A stretch of DNA of 64,000 nucleotides from Bacteroides oleiciplenus YIT 12058. GTDB taxonomy: Bacteria > Bacteroidota > Bacteroidia > Bacteroidales > Bacteroidaceae. A program made the translations under genes and the position numbers. Location: contig NZ_JH992941.1 of the NCBI RefSeq assembly GCF_000315485.1, positions 1,054,001 to 1,118,000 on the forward strand, given 5' to 3'. The notes below the pieces were generated by a model. It worked only from the letters and a program-made list of their open reading frames with translations, was not told the DNA's origin and made no database searches. Positions within the stretch are counted from its first letter, which is position 1, and every line of letters starts with the position of its first letter. Below, piece by piece: positions 18,533 to 26,667 of this stretch.

Positions 18533-18558
18533 TAAAAAAAATAGCCCCGGTTAAGGGG
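18533..18558 (-). terminator. Weak hairpin after the LacI gene
   Basis: On the minus strand CCCC-TTAACC-GGGG is followed by CTATTTTTTT. The stem is only four G-C pairs and overlaps the LacI stop codon, so it may terminate part of the transcript and separate regulator from fucI expression. No clear new promoter lies between it and fucI. Confidence 0.4.
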
Positions 18559-19555
18559 TTATTTCTATAAATACCCCATCAGCAAGTACCGACTGCACAG
18601 TATTACCATTAGCAATATTGTCTATCAGTATTCCAAGTGCCTTCTGTACCAATACTTCTGCGGGTTGTTGAACATAGGACACAGGCGCACTGAAAAAGTC
18701 GAATGCGGGAGTACCGTCAAATCCTACTAATCCTATTTTATTAATAACCTCCTGTCCCAAATCTTTTATGGTATATAAACAGGCTATTGAAATCATATTT
18801 GTAGCAAACAGGAATGCATCTGCTCCTCCTTCAATCATTTTGGGCAATAAACGGTCAGCCGATTTTCTTGGAGTATCCTGTTTCAGGAAAATGACATTTG
18901 CCAATCGTTTCTTGCCGGCATCCTCCATTGCTTTCTTATATCCGCGAATACGCTCCTTCATATGAATCAGGTTAATATCATAAGCCACTATACATGGGGC
19001 ATTATAACCGGAATCCAATAGATATTTAGTTGCGGTATAAGTTGCATTATAATTATTTAAAGCTACATAGCTGACATTTATTTCGGGAAAATAGCGGTCG
19101 AAAAGAACAATGGGGACATTATTATCTACTAATGAAGCAATGGATTTTTCCGAATTTTCACAGGGAACAATAATCAATCCATCTACACCTTTATTAATAA
19201 GGTTGCTCACAACGCGGTTCATTTTCTCTGTGTCTTCATCGGAACTACCGAAAAGAACGGTATATCCACGCTTCGTTGCCTCGTCTTCCAGTATACGGGC
19301 TAATTGTGAGAAAAAAGGGTTGGATATGTCGGATATCACTACGCCAATTGTTTTAGTCCGCCCACTACGAAGGCTCTTAGCGGCAATATTGGGCTGATAG
19401 TTCATTTCCTGAGCTATTTTCAATATACGCTTGGCTGTTTCTTCGCCCACACGATATTCTTTCTTCTTACCGTTTAGTACGAATGAAACCAGTGCTGTTG
19501 ATACTCCTGCGGCTTCAGCAATGTCTTTTAGCGATATTTTTTTTAGTGCTGACAT
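18551..19555 (-). CDS. LacI/GalR-family transcriptional regulator
   Basis: The protein has 334 residues. The N-terminal helix-turn-helix (ISLKDIAEAAGVSTALVSFVLNG split by a typical hinge, residues 5-60) carries the minor-groove hinge NYQPNIAAKSLRSGRT, and a periplasmic-binding-protein-like effector domain follows (about 62-334, VVISDISNPFFSQLARILED, IGLVGFDGTPAFDFFSAPV). It is the first gene of the minus-strand operon and directly precedes fucI, so it probably represses this operon and responds to a pentose or pentose derivative. This is unusual for PULs, which more often use HTCS, SusR or ECF regulators; none of those is inside this locus. Confidence 0.9.
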   Translation of the reverse strand: MSALKKISLKDIAEAAGVSTALVSFVLNGKKKEYRVGEETAKRILKIAQEMNYQPNIAAKSLRSGRTKTIGVVISDISNPFFSQLARILEDEATKRGYTVLFGSSDEDTEKMNRVVSNLINKGVDGLIIVPCENSEKSIASLVDNNVPIVLFDRYFPEINVSYVALNNYNATYTATKYLLDSGYNAPCIVAYDINLIHMKERIRGYKKAMEDAGKKRLANVIFLKQDTPRKSADRLLPKMIEGGADAFLFATNMISIACLYTIKDLGQEVINKIGLVGFDGTPAFDFFSAPVSYVQQPAEVLVQKALGILIDNIANGNTVQSVLADGVFIEITP

Positions 19556-19646
19556 ATGTTTTTCAATATAACGTTTTTGCTATAATAGAGTACTATGCTT
19601 TTCATTTATCTACTGATATTGTAATACTTAGTACTTTACTACGCTG

Positions 19647-19677
19647 CAAATATAAACATAAAAATTAAAATAGCAAA
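19647..19677 (-). promoter_or_regulatory. Promoter of the lacI-fucI operon
   Basis: On the minus strand TTTG (19674-19677) and TATATTTG (19647-19654) are separated by 19 bases, an excellent match to the Bacteroides -33/-7 pair. It lies about 90 bp upstream of the LacI start and could drive the regulator, the catabolic genes and the left arm. Confidence 0.7.
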
Positions 19678-19688
19678 TTATTTTGCTA
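19671..19688. promoter_or_regulatory. Palindromic operator candidate between divergent promoters
   Basis: TAGCAAATTATTTTGCTA has perfect 7-bp arms and covers the -33 elements of both divergent promoters. It lies inside a larger perfect inverted repeat, ACGCTGCAAATATA (19641-19654) with TATATTTGCAGCGT (19706-19719), which covers both -7 elements. A repressor bound here would control both directions at once. The binding protein is inferred to be the adjacent LacI regulator. Confidence 0.5.
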
Positions 19689-19713
19689 ATTCGTTATAAC
19701 AATTTTATATTTG
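19682..19713 (+). promoter_or_regulatory. Promoter of the divergent secreted-protein gene
   Basis: TTTG (19682-19685) and TATATTTG (19706-19713) are separated by 20 bases, matching the Bacteroides consensus. The ATG of the downstream gene is at 19779, giving a leader of about 60 bases. Confidence 0.7.
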
Positions 19714-19778
19714 CAGCGTGAAATCACTGTAAACTGCCATAAACATCATATAAAGAACTAATTTAAATCTTTAAGACA

Positions 19779-20864
19779 ATGAAAACCAAGATTCTATTTG
19801 CCATTTTATTTTTTGTAACCGGAACGTATTTTTGTTACGGACAAACTGATTTGAAAATTGATCCTAAAACTTTAGCAGTTCCGGAAGAAAACGGGATATG
19901 GGTGCAGCCTGCCCAAAACACCAAAGCACAACCGATATGGGGATTTGCTGATGGCATCCGGATAGGGATTGCCCCGCTTGACGGTCCACGTGGACTGATA
20001 CGTATTTATACTCCTTATTTAGGGCATGATAATTTTGTGGTAACTAACTTTATTGCATTCGAACCCATAGACAAAGCAAAAAACATCAGAGGACTATCCG
20101 AATTGGAATGGAGTGAGCTGGATGATGTTCGCGGAAAACGCTTTTGGAGTAGCAATACGCCTGAAGCGCCTTCTTTTCCCGATAAATATTACCCGGCGCA
20201 TGGAGTCATATCCAATGAAAATGGAGTCGAGACACTGACCATATATCTCTTCTGCGAGACATTTGATAATGGAGCAGATATTTATGTACGAATTAAATTC
20301 ACAGCGGGAAAACCTTATGAATTTGAGATAACCGGATATACTACTGAGGAGTCCGACGAACTAAGCCGATTTATACTTACAGCAACAATGGGCAACAAAG
20401 CCCGACTCAGAACATTGCATCTTGCAAATGGAAAAAACAAAAAGGCCGGTCAGTTATGGCCAACTTATAAGGAAAGCAATTTTACAGAACATAACCATAC
20501 TCCTTTATCTGAAATGATAAAAGATAAGAACGGAGGTGCCTGGTTCATCGCTTCTCCTGATGAAGAGGACCCTGCTAAAGCTGTTTATGCCGAAGATACC
20601 CATGCACATTGGAAATATACAGGAAAAAAGGCTACTCAATATTGGTATTGTCCTAAACCAAGTAATGAATTAGAAGGGGTAGTAAACGGTCGTTATACCT
20701 ACTGGGCAAGTAAATCCCCTATTCCCGGCGGCATTTCTTATGAAAATTTCGAATTGACGGAACCTTTCCGTTCCGGACAGAGTTATGTATTCGGCATCAC
20801 TCCTCTTTCATGGGAAGAGGTTATATCAGGAATTACTACAGGGCTTACCTCAGACGGTTTATAG
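19779..20864 (+). CDS. Secreted protein of unknown function, divergent from lacI
   Basis: The protein has 361 residues and an N-terminal signal peptide (hydrophobic core about 5-18, cleavage near YGQT), with no lipobox. The remainder looks like an all-beta protein rich in Gly, Tyr and Trp, for example DGIRIGIAPLDGPRGLIRIY, GGAWFIASPDEED and RYTYWASKSPIPGGISYENF. I do not recognise the family. It is driven from the shared divergent promoter, is the only gene in the central block pointing right, and would be co-regulated with fucI. A role as glycan-binding protein, mutarotase-like protein or polysaccharide-cleaving enzyme is possible; none can be assigned. Confidence 0.7.
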   Translation: MKTKILFAILFFVTGTYFCYGQTDLKIDPKTLAVPEENGIWVQPAQNTKAQPIWGFADGIRIGIAPLDGPRGLIRIYTPYLGHDNFVVTNFIAFEPIDKAKNIRGLSELEWSELDDVRGKRFWSSNTPEAPSFPDKYYPAHGVISNENGVETLTIYLFCETFDNGADIYVRIKFTAGKPYEFEITGYTTEESDELSRFILTATMGNKARLRTLHLANGKNKKAGQLWPTYKESNFTEHNHTPLSEMIKDKNGGAWFIASPDEEDPAKAVYAEDTHAHWKYTGKKATQYWYCPKPSNELEGVVNGRYTYWASKSPIPGGISYENFELTEPFRSGQSYVFGITPLSWEEVISGITTGLTSDGL

Positions 20865-21194
20865 CATTGATGCTATATTACCATGCAACAATGAGGCATA
20901 AAATGCTATTTTGTATTTTTTCAATACATACTCGTTCGCTTCAGTTCCATATTCGACTTTTATCTTTTTCTTAGCTACTTCTGACCTTCTCCTTATGCTA
21001 TAAGAAGGAGTAGGTAGGGAGTAGGTAAGGAGTAAGTAAGGAGAAGGTAAGGAGAAAGTATAGCGCAAATATATTCATAATCCGCACAGAAGCTGTGAGA
21101 ATATAATAATACAGTAGAAATATAACCCAATTTCTACTACTTCTCTTTTATATCCATAATTCTATATGATATAAGTATCAATTGTTTCTCTCTG
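20865..21194. other. Intergenic region between the unknown gene and the kinase fragment
   Basis: It holds a short palindrome (TATAGCAT/ATGCTATA, 20860-20877) at the stop of the preceding gene, a purine-rich tandem repeat (21005-21060) and an AT-rich stretch without a clear TAnnTTTG promoter. No convincing gene is seen. It ends abruptly where kinase homology begins at 21195. Confidence 0.5.
21005..21060. repeat. About five degenerate 11-bp tandem repeats
   Basis: The unit is approximately GGAGTAGGTAA, repeated with small changes (GGAGTAGGTA, GGGAGTAGGTAA, GGAGTAAGTAA, GGAGAAGGTAA, GGAGAAAGTA). It lies 135 bp outside the right copy of the inverted repeat and within the segment that would invert. 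Confidence 0.8.
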
Positions 21195-22150
21195 CGAAGT
21201 TCTTTTAGAACTTAATCCCTCCCTGAACAGAATCCTCCCCCATCTTTTCACGCAAACTTACACCAGCGACACCCGCGCCGGCACGTTGACCGCCGAATGG
21301 GCCGGTAAACTGGGCTTACCTCAAGGCATTGCCGTAGCCGTAGGAGCCCTCGATGCACACATGGGAGCCGTGGGAGCTTCGGTAGCACCAGGGGTACTTA
21401 CACGCATCATGGGAACCTCCACCTGCGACATCATGGTGGCAGAGAAACATGAAATAGGAGACCGATGCATAGAAGGTATCTGCGGACAGGTAGACGGTTC
21501 CGTACTTCCCGGATTCATTGGCCTGGAAGCCGGACAATCAGCTTTCGGAGACATCTATGCATGGTTCAGGAAATTCATGTCATGGCCCTTGAAGAACATT
21601 CCCGAAGGAGAGGCCAAACAGAAAGTCATGGACACCATGCTGATTGAATTGACCCGGGAAGCACAAGCCTTGAAACTTTCTGAAAATGACATCGTTGCCC
21701 TTGACTGGATGAACGGGCGCCGCACGCCGTATGCAGATCAGAATGTGAAAGGCATGATTGCAGGACTGACACTGGGAAGCACTGCCCCGGAAGTATTCAA
21801 AGCCCTTGTCGAAGCCACCGCCTTCGGCTCCCGGCGTATTGTAGAGCACATGAAAGCACAAGGTTTGCATATTGATTCCGTCAACGGCATTGGAGGAATC
21901 AGCAAAAAGGCCCCTTTTGTCATGCAGACTTTGGCTGATGTGCTGAATATGCCCATTCGTATCGTGCGCTCGCAGCAGACTTGCGCACTCGGAGCGGCTA
22001 TGTTTGCAGCGGTGGCCGCGGGAGTATATCAGGACATCATGGAAGCCATGAAGTATATGGGGGCGGATATTGAGGTGGAATATAAACCGGACACCAGGAG
22101 GGCAAGGGTTTATGAAATACTCTACAAGAAATACCTTGAACTGGCAAAAA
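21195..22150 (+). repeat. 956-bp inverted repeat, right copy
   Basis: It is the reverse complement of 12358-13313 with one mismatch (21993) in my line-by-line comparison. The outer edge starts two bases before a perfect palindrome, AAGTTCTTTTAGAACTT (21197-21213). Together the two copies flank a 7,881-bp segment (13314-21194). Confidence 0.95.
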
Positions 22151-22158
22151 CTTGCTGA
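21195..22158 (+). pseudogene. 5'-truncated ribulokinase fragment
   Basis: This is the last two-thirds of the AraB-type kinase, corresponding to residues 224-541 of the intact gene at 12335-13981, and ending in LAKTC and a stop at 22156-22158 in place of the original C-terminus. In frame upstream there is a stop near 21170 and no ATG before the homologous segment; the first possible starts are a TTG at 21286 and an ATG at 21361. It lacks the whole N-terminal ATP/sugar-binding FGGY domain, so it cannot be an active kinase. Its near identity to the intact gene shows recent origin or gene conversion. Confidence 0.9.
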
Positions 22159-22193
22159 AATCATTAATATTATAAACCATTAATCTATAAAAC

Positions 22194-23375
22194 ATGAAAA
22201 TCAAACTTATTATTTGGGTAGCTTTATGTATGGCTACCATGGGCGTTTATGCTCAAAACAACTACTCATTCAATGGATTGGATATGAATATGGGGAATCT
22301 GTCGAGATTGTCTGATGCAAAAACACGTTCCATCAGCCCTGAGAATTATACAGGTGAAAAGGGTAAAGGCGGCATGGCTGATCCTATTAATGATAAAGAT
22401 AAACGAAATGTGGCTAATGCGCATCATGCGGCTAAGGATTTGGGCAAAGGCTGGAAAGTAAATCCATTCATTATTGTAAAGCCTGGCGAAACAATGACAA
22501 TTGCCGAAATCGAAGGCCCTGGGGCTATTCAACAAATTTGGATGACACCAACAGGTAATTGGCGCTTTTCTATTATCAGGATGTATTGGGATGATGAGAA
22601 AGAGCCATCTGTTGAATGTCCGGTAGGTGATTTCTTTTGTAGCGCATATAATGAGTATGCACAATTATCTTCTTTGGCCGTTTGTGTAAATCCGGGTAGT
22701 GCTTTCAACTGCTACTGGAAAATGCCTTTCCGTAAAAAAGCACGCATCACGTTGGAAAATATAAATACTGCTGAAGAAATGCGTTTGTATTACCAGATTA
22801 ACTACACATTAACCGATGTTCCTGAAGATGAAGCTTATTTCCATGCACAATTCCGTCGTTCTAATCCCACTAAAGGTTCATTGCACACATTGATAGATGG
22901 CGTAAAAGGCAAAGGCCAGTATGTAGGTACTTATTTGGCTTGGCGTGTGAATGATAATTGCTGGTGGGGCGAAGGCGAGATAAAATTCTACATGGACGGT
23001 GATAAAGAATATCCTACTATTTGCGGAACCGGAGCAGAAGATTATTTCTGCGGCTCATACAACTTTGAAAATCCCAAAACTCGCCAATACCAAGAGTTTA
23101 CTACTCCTTATGCCGGAATGCATCAGGTCATCCGTCCAGATGGACTCTACCGTGCAGTTACTGCCTTTGGGCTCTATCGCTGGCATATTTTGGACCCCAT
23201 ACGCTTTGATAAAGATTTGAAAGTCACAATACAGGATTTAGGCTGGCGCCATGATGGGCGTTATAACAATCAAAAATCTGATATTTCATCAACTTCTTTT
23301 TGGTATCAGACTGAGCCACATGTTAAGTTTCCAACCTTGCCAAGCAAAGATGATTTAGAAATTCCAAGATGGTAA
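22194..23375 (+). CDS. GH172 (DUF2961) enzyme, putative exo-alpha-D-arabinofuranosidase (right copy)
   Basis: The protein has 393 residues, a signal peptide ending in VYAQ, and the DUF2961 jelly-roll. The predicted catalytic pair is Glu260 (WGEGEIKF) and Glu282 (GTGAEDYF). It is a close paralogue of the left-arm enzyme at 11140-12315, sharing the N-terminus (NGLDMNMGNL, SDAKTRSISPEN) and most of the body, but it is clearly diverged, unlike the kinase repeat just upstream. The leader (ATAAACCATTAATCTAT) is also conserved between the two. It begins the right-arm operon proper. Substrate is inferred as for the left copy. Confidence 0.85.
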   Translation: MKIKLIIWVALCMATMGVYAQNNYSFNGLDMNMGNLSRLSDAKTRSISPENYTGEKGKGGMADPINDKDKRNVANAHHAAKDLGKGWKVNPFIIVKPGETMTIAEIEGPGAIQQIWMTPTGNWRFSIIRMYWDDEKEPSVECPVGDFFCSAYNEYAQLSSLAVCVNPGSAFNCYWKMPFRKKARITLENINTAEEMRLYYQINYTLTDVPEDEAYFHAQFRRSNPTKGSLHTLIDGVKGKGQYVGTYLAWRVNDNCWWGEGEIKFYMDGDKEYPTICGTGAEDYFCGSYNFENPKTRQYQEFTTPYAGMHQVIRPDGLYRAVTAFGLYRWHILDPIRFDKDLKVTIQDLGWRHDGRYNNQKSDISSTSFWYQTEPHVKFPTLPSKDDLEIPRW

Positions 23376-23439
23376 GAACAACGTATACTCGATGTCTACA
23401 ATCACAATGAACTTTTATTAACTATTAAATCAAAGTATT

Positions 23440-26400
23440 ATGAGAATTTCTTTTAAAAGAAATGGTTTCATAGCATTGGCATCAATGTTATCATTAGCAG
23501 TGTATGCGGGAGATAATGTATTTCCTGCAACTGCTAAGTTGGCAAATAAATCTACTCAGGTATCTGAACACGGAACCAATACTTCCAATGAGATTCAACA
23601 AGCGAGAATAATACAAGGAACTGTGTTAGAAGAAGGTACTAATGAGCCTCTTATTGGAGTGAATGTCGTTGTTAAGGGAACTGCCATAGGTACTACCACT
23701 GATGCGGAAGGAAGATATTCAATAAGAATACCTTCTGATGATGCAATATTGGTTTTTTCTTATATCGGTCAGAGCACAGAAGAACATTCTGTTAAGGGCC
23801 TGAAAAGTTTGGATGTTGTTATGAAGAGTGATGCTACAATGCTTTCTGAAGTTGTAGTATATACTGGCTACATGAGTCAGAGAAAGGCAGACCTGACAGG
23901 TTCCGTATCTATGGCCGATGCAAAAGATATCAAGAATACTTCTGCCAATGCCATGAAGTCTTTGCAAGGTAAGATGGCCGGTGTAAAGATTACGACCAAT
24001 GGTGGTAACCCAGCCGAAAGTGTAGGTATCCAGATTCGTGGGCTATCTTCTTTATCTGGTGCTGTGACCCCTCTGATCGTATTGGATGGTATGCCGACGC
24101 AAAACCTGAATCTTCGTGATATCAATTCGGGTGATATTGAGTCCATCCAGGTCCTGAAGGATGCTGCTTCTGCTTCTATTTATGGTGCACGAGCTTCTGG
24201 CGGTGTAATCTTAATTCAGACCAAGAAAGGTAAGGTTGGCAAGACTACCATCGATTATAACGGTAGCGTTTCTGTCAGCAAGATACTGAATAAACCAGAG
24301 ATGATGAACACGGAACAATTTGGCATCGCTGCTTTCCGTGCTGCTGCTTATGATGAATGGGCTTACGGATCGGCCCTGCTTTTTCCAAATGGCTATGAGT
24401 ATGACTATCACAGGGGTGAAGACGGTATGTTAGTGATGGATGGCATGAGGACAAAAGATTTCTTGGATAACGACCATTTGGTGAGAGCTGCCGATACGGA
24501 TTGGATGGATGAAATATTTCGCACTGCCTTGTTGACCAATCACCAAATCACAATTTCCAATGGCACTGAAAAGGCTAAGAGCTTATTTTCATTGGGATAC
24601 TCCAACAATCAAGGTACGCAGATACATTCCTTTTTTAAAAAATATTCTGTACGTGCCAACACAGAATATAGTCTGATTAAAGACCGCGTAAAGGTGGGTG
24701 AAAACTTAGCTATATCTTATTTGCAGTATAAAGACCAATATCAAACTTTTAATGCTATGATCATGCCGTCCATTGTTCCTGTTTACGATGTAAATGGTAA
24801 CTGGGCTGGTCCGGCCGGACTTGATGATATCAATAATCCGGTTCGTATGATGACAATGGGTAAGGATAACATCAGCAACTACGTAAAAATAGTCGGCGAT
24901 ATATTTATGGATGTAAATATTTGGAACGGTATCTCGGCCAGAACCCAGTTGGGTGTGGATTACGGTAACTCCTACAGCAGAACGATAGATGGCACCTTTG
25001 TGGAGACAGGTTTCAGAGGTAATACCAAAAACTACGTAAGTAACAGTCAATCTCATCCGTTGAGCTATGTATGGACCAATACTTTGTCTTATAATCAAAG
25101 TTTTGGCAAGCACCATATTGATGCTGTGTTCGGTACTGAATTCACCCGGTATGTACAGGAAGGATTTTCTGCTAAAAGAGAAGGTCTCTATTTGGAAGAC
25201 CGTGATTTCGCCCATCTTGGTGTAGCTACCGGTAGTGAAATTACCCTAGGTAGCTCGGCTGATGAATATGCCTACTTCTCTCTTTTCGCTAAAGCTAACT
25301 ACTCATATGCTGGTAAGTATCTACTGTCTGCTACGGTGCGTCGTGATGGTTCTTCTTTGTTCGGTGCTAACAATCGTTATGCTGTATTTCCTGCATTTTC
25401 GGCCGGCTGGAGAATCAAGGATGAAGCTTTTATGGAAGAAGCCGACTGGCTGTCCGATTTGAAGCTACGCCTCAGTTGGGGTGCTAACGGTAGTGTACAA
25501 GGATTACCTCGTGGTTATACAACGACTCCGTTTACTACCAGTTATTTTGATACAGCTTACCCCATTGAAGGCCAAGAAACCGGCAATCTACAATCGGGCT
25601 ATAGGAGAACTTGGCTCGGCAATCCTGATTTGAAGTGGGAGACTACAAAGCAAACTAACGTTGGCATTGATTTCGGTTTTTTCAATCAACGCTTGACGGG
25701 TTCTTTCGATTACTACAACAAGAAGACCGAAGACATTCTTGTACAGACTCCATACATTGCTGCAATGGGTGAAGGTGGTGAGCCATGGATTAACGGTGCA
25801 AGTATGAACAACCAAGGTGTGGAATTTGCTTTGACTTTCAGAAGTGAACCTACTAATGATTTCCAATGGGCAATTACGGCTAACATCGGCACATACAAAA
25901 CAAAGTTGACTGAACTCCCCTCCAATGTAATCAACAAATATGCAGGTGACGGTGTGCATGATTTGATTCTGGGACGCTCACCAAACACTATGTATGGTCT
26001 GGTTGCCGATGGTATCTTCCGCACACAGGAAGAAGTCGACGCTCATGCCGATCAGCCAGGCAAAGCAATCGGACGTATCCGTTATAAAGACTTGGACGGT
26101 GACGGCGTAATCAACGAAACATATGATAGAACCTGGATAGGCTGCTCTGATCCCGATTTCTTCGGTGGGCTTAACTTTGACTTCGTTTACAAAGGCTTTG
26201 ACCTAAATTTGTTTTTCGAAGGATTGTTTGGTAACGACGTGAACAGTGACTGGAAGAAGGAAAGCGACATTTGGCTTTATACGAATCCGGCTTGGAAGAA
26301 TCATGCTACCCGTATGTTGGGCGCCTGGTCACCCAGCAACTCAAGTTCCGATATTCCAGCCATTACAAATAATACCTCTAACAATGAGCAGCGCTTCTCT

Positions 26401-26646
26401 TCTTATTTTGTAGAAGATGGTTCGTACATTAAATTGAGAAATATAGAACTGGGTTATACTTTCCCAGCTCACCTTACTGAGAAGATGTATATGAGGAATC
26501 TGCGTCTGTATGTTTCTGCTGATAATGTTTTTACGTTGAAGAAATTCTGGGGAGCTGATAAGTATACCAGTTTTGATCCTGAATGGCCTTCTTACGCTTA
26601 TTTGACACCGTTTACTTTCAGCTTCGGTATTAACGTTACTTTCTAA
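23440..26646 (+). CDS. SusC-like TonB-dependent transporter (right arm, first pair)
   Basis: The protein has 1068 residues: signal peptide, a linker (about 25-55), the carboxypeptidase-D-like domain (IIQGTVLEEGTNEPLIGVNV, about 57-135), plug (LSEVVVYTGYMSQRKADLTG, LIVLDGMPTQ, IQVLKDAASASIYGARASGG) and a C-terminal barrel ending in FSFGINVTF. It has no STN domain. It partners the SusD that starts 21 bp downstream. Confidence 0.95.
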   Translation: MRISFKRNGFIALASMLSLAVYAGDNVFPATAKLANKSTQVSEHGTNTSNEIQQARIIQGTVLEEGTNEPLIGVNVVVKGTAIGTTTDAEGRYSIRIPSDDAILVFSYIGQSTEEHSVKGLKSLDVVMKSDATMLSEVVVYTGYMSQRKADLTGSVSMADAKDIKNTSANAMKSLQGKMAGVKITTNGGNPAESVGIQIRGLSSLSGAVTPLIVLDGMPTQNLNLRDINSGDIESIQVLKDAASASIYGARASGGVILIQTKKGKVGKTTIDYNGSVSVSKILNKPEMMNTEQFGIAAFRAAAYDEWAYGSALLFPNGYEYDYHRGEDGMLVMDGMRTKDFLDNDHLVRAADTDWMDEIFRTALLTNHQITISNGTEKAKSLFSLGYSNNQGTQIHSFFKKYSVRANTEYSLIKDRVKVGENLAISYLQYKDQYQTFNAMIMPSIVPVYDVNGNWAGPAGLDDINNPVRMMTMGKDNISNYVKIVGDIFMDVNIWNGISARTQLGVDYGNSYSRTIDGTFVETGFRGNTKNYVSNSQSHPLSYVWTNTLSYNQSFGKHHIDAVFGTEFTRYVQEGFSAKREGLYLEDRDFAHLGVATGSEITLGSSADEYAYFSLFAKANYSYAGKYLLSATVRRDGSSLFGANNRYAVFPAFSAGWRIKDEAFMEEADWLSDLKLRLSWGANGSVQGLPRGYTTTPFTTSYFDTAYPIEGQETGNLQSGYRRTWLGNPDLKWETTKQTNVGIDFGFFNQRLTGSFDYYNKKTEDILVQTPYIAAMGEGGEPWINGASMNNQGVEFALTFRSEPTNDFQWAITANIGTYKTKLTELPSNVINKYAGDGVHDLILGRSPNTMYGLVADGIFRTQEEVDAHADQPGKAIGRIRYKDLDGDGVINETYDRTWIGCSDPDFFGGLNFDFVYKGFDLNLFFEGLFGNDVNSDWKKESDIWLYTNPAWKNHATRMLGAWSPSNSSSDIPAITNNTSNNEQRFSSYFVEDGSYIKLRNIELGYTFPAHLTEKMYMRNLRLYVSADNVFTLKKFWGADKYTSFDPEWPSYAYLTPFTFSFGINVTF

Positions 26647-26667
26647 ACCAATTAAAAAGAACAAATT

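Noticed and set aside
20860..20877. Terminator after the unknown secreted-protein gene
   Set aside because: The palindrome TATAGCAT/ATGCTATA overlaps the stop codon, is AT-rich and has no following T-run, so termination is not supported.
20859..21068. 69-codon open frame on the minus strand upstream of the kinase fragment
   Set aside because: The first half is the translation of the 11-bp tandem repeats and the end overlaps the palindrome after the preceding gene; it has no recognisable domain.
21286..22158. A separate functional 290-residue kinase starting at TTG
   Set aside because: It lacks the N-terminal FGGY domain with the phosphate-binding strand, has no leader signals, and aligns exactly to residues in the middle and end of the intact kinase; a truncated copy is the simpler reading.
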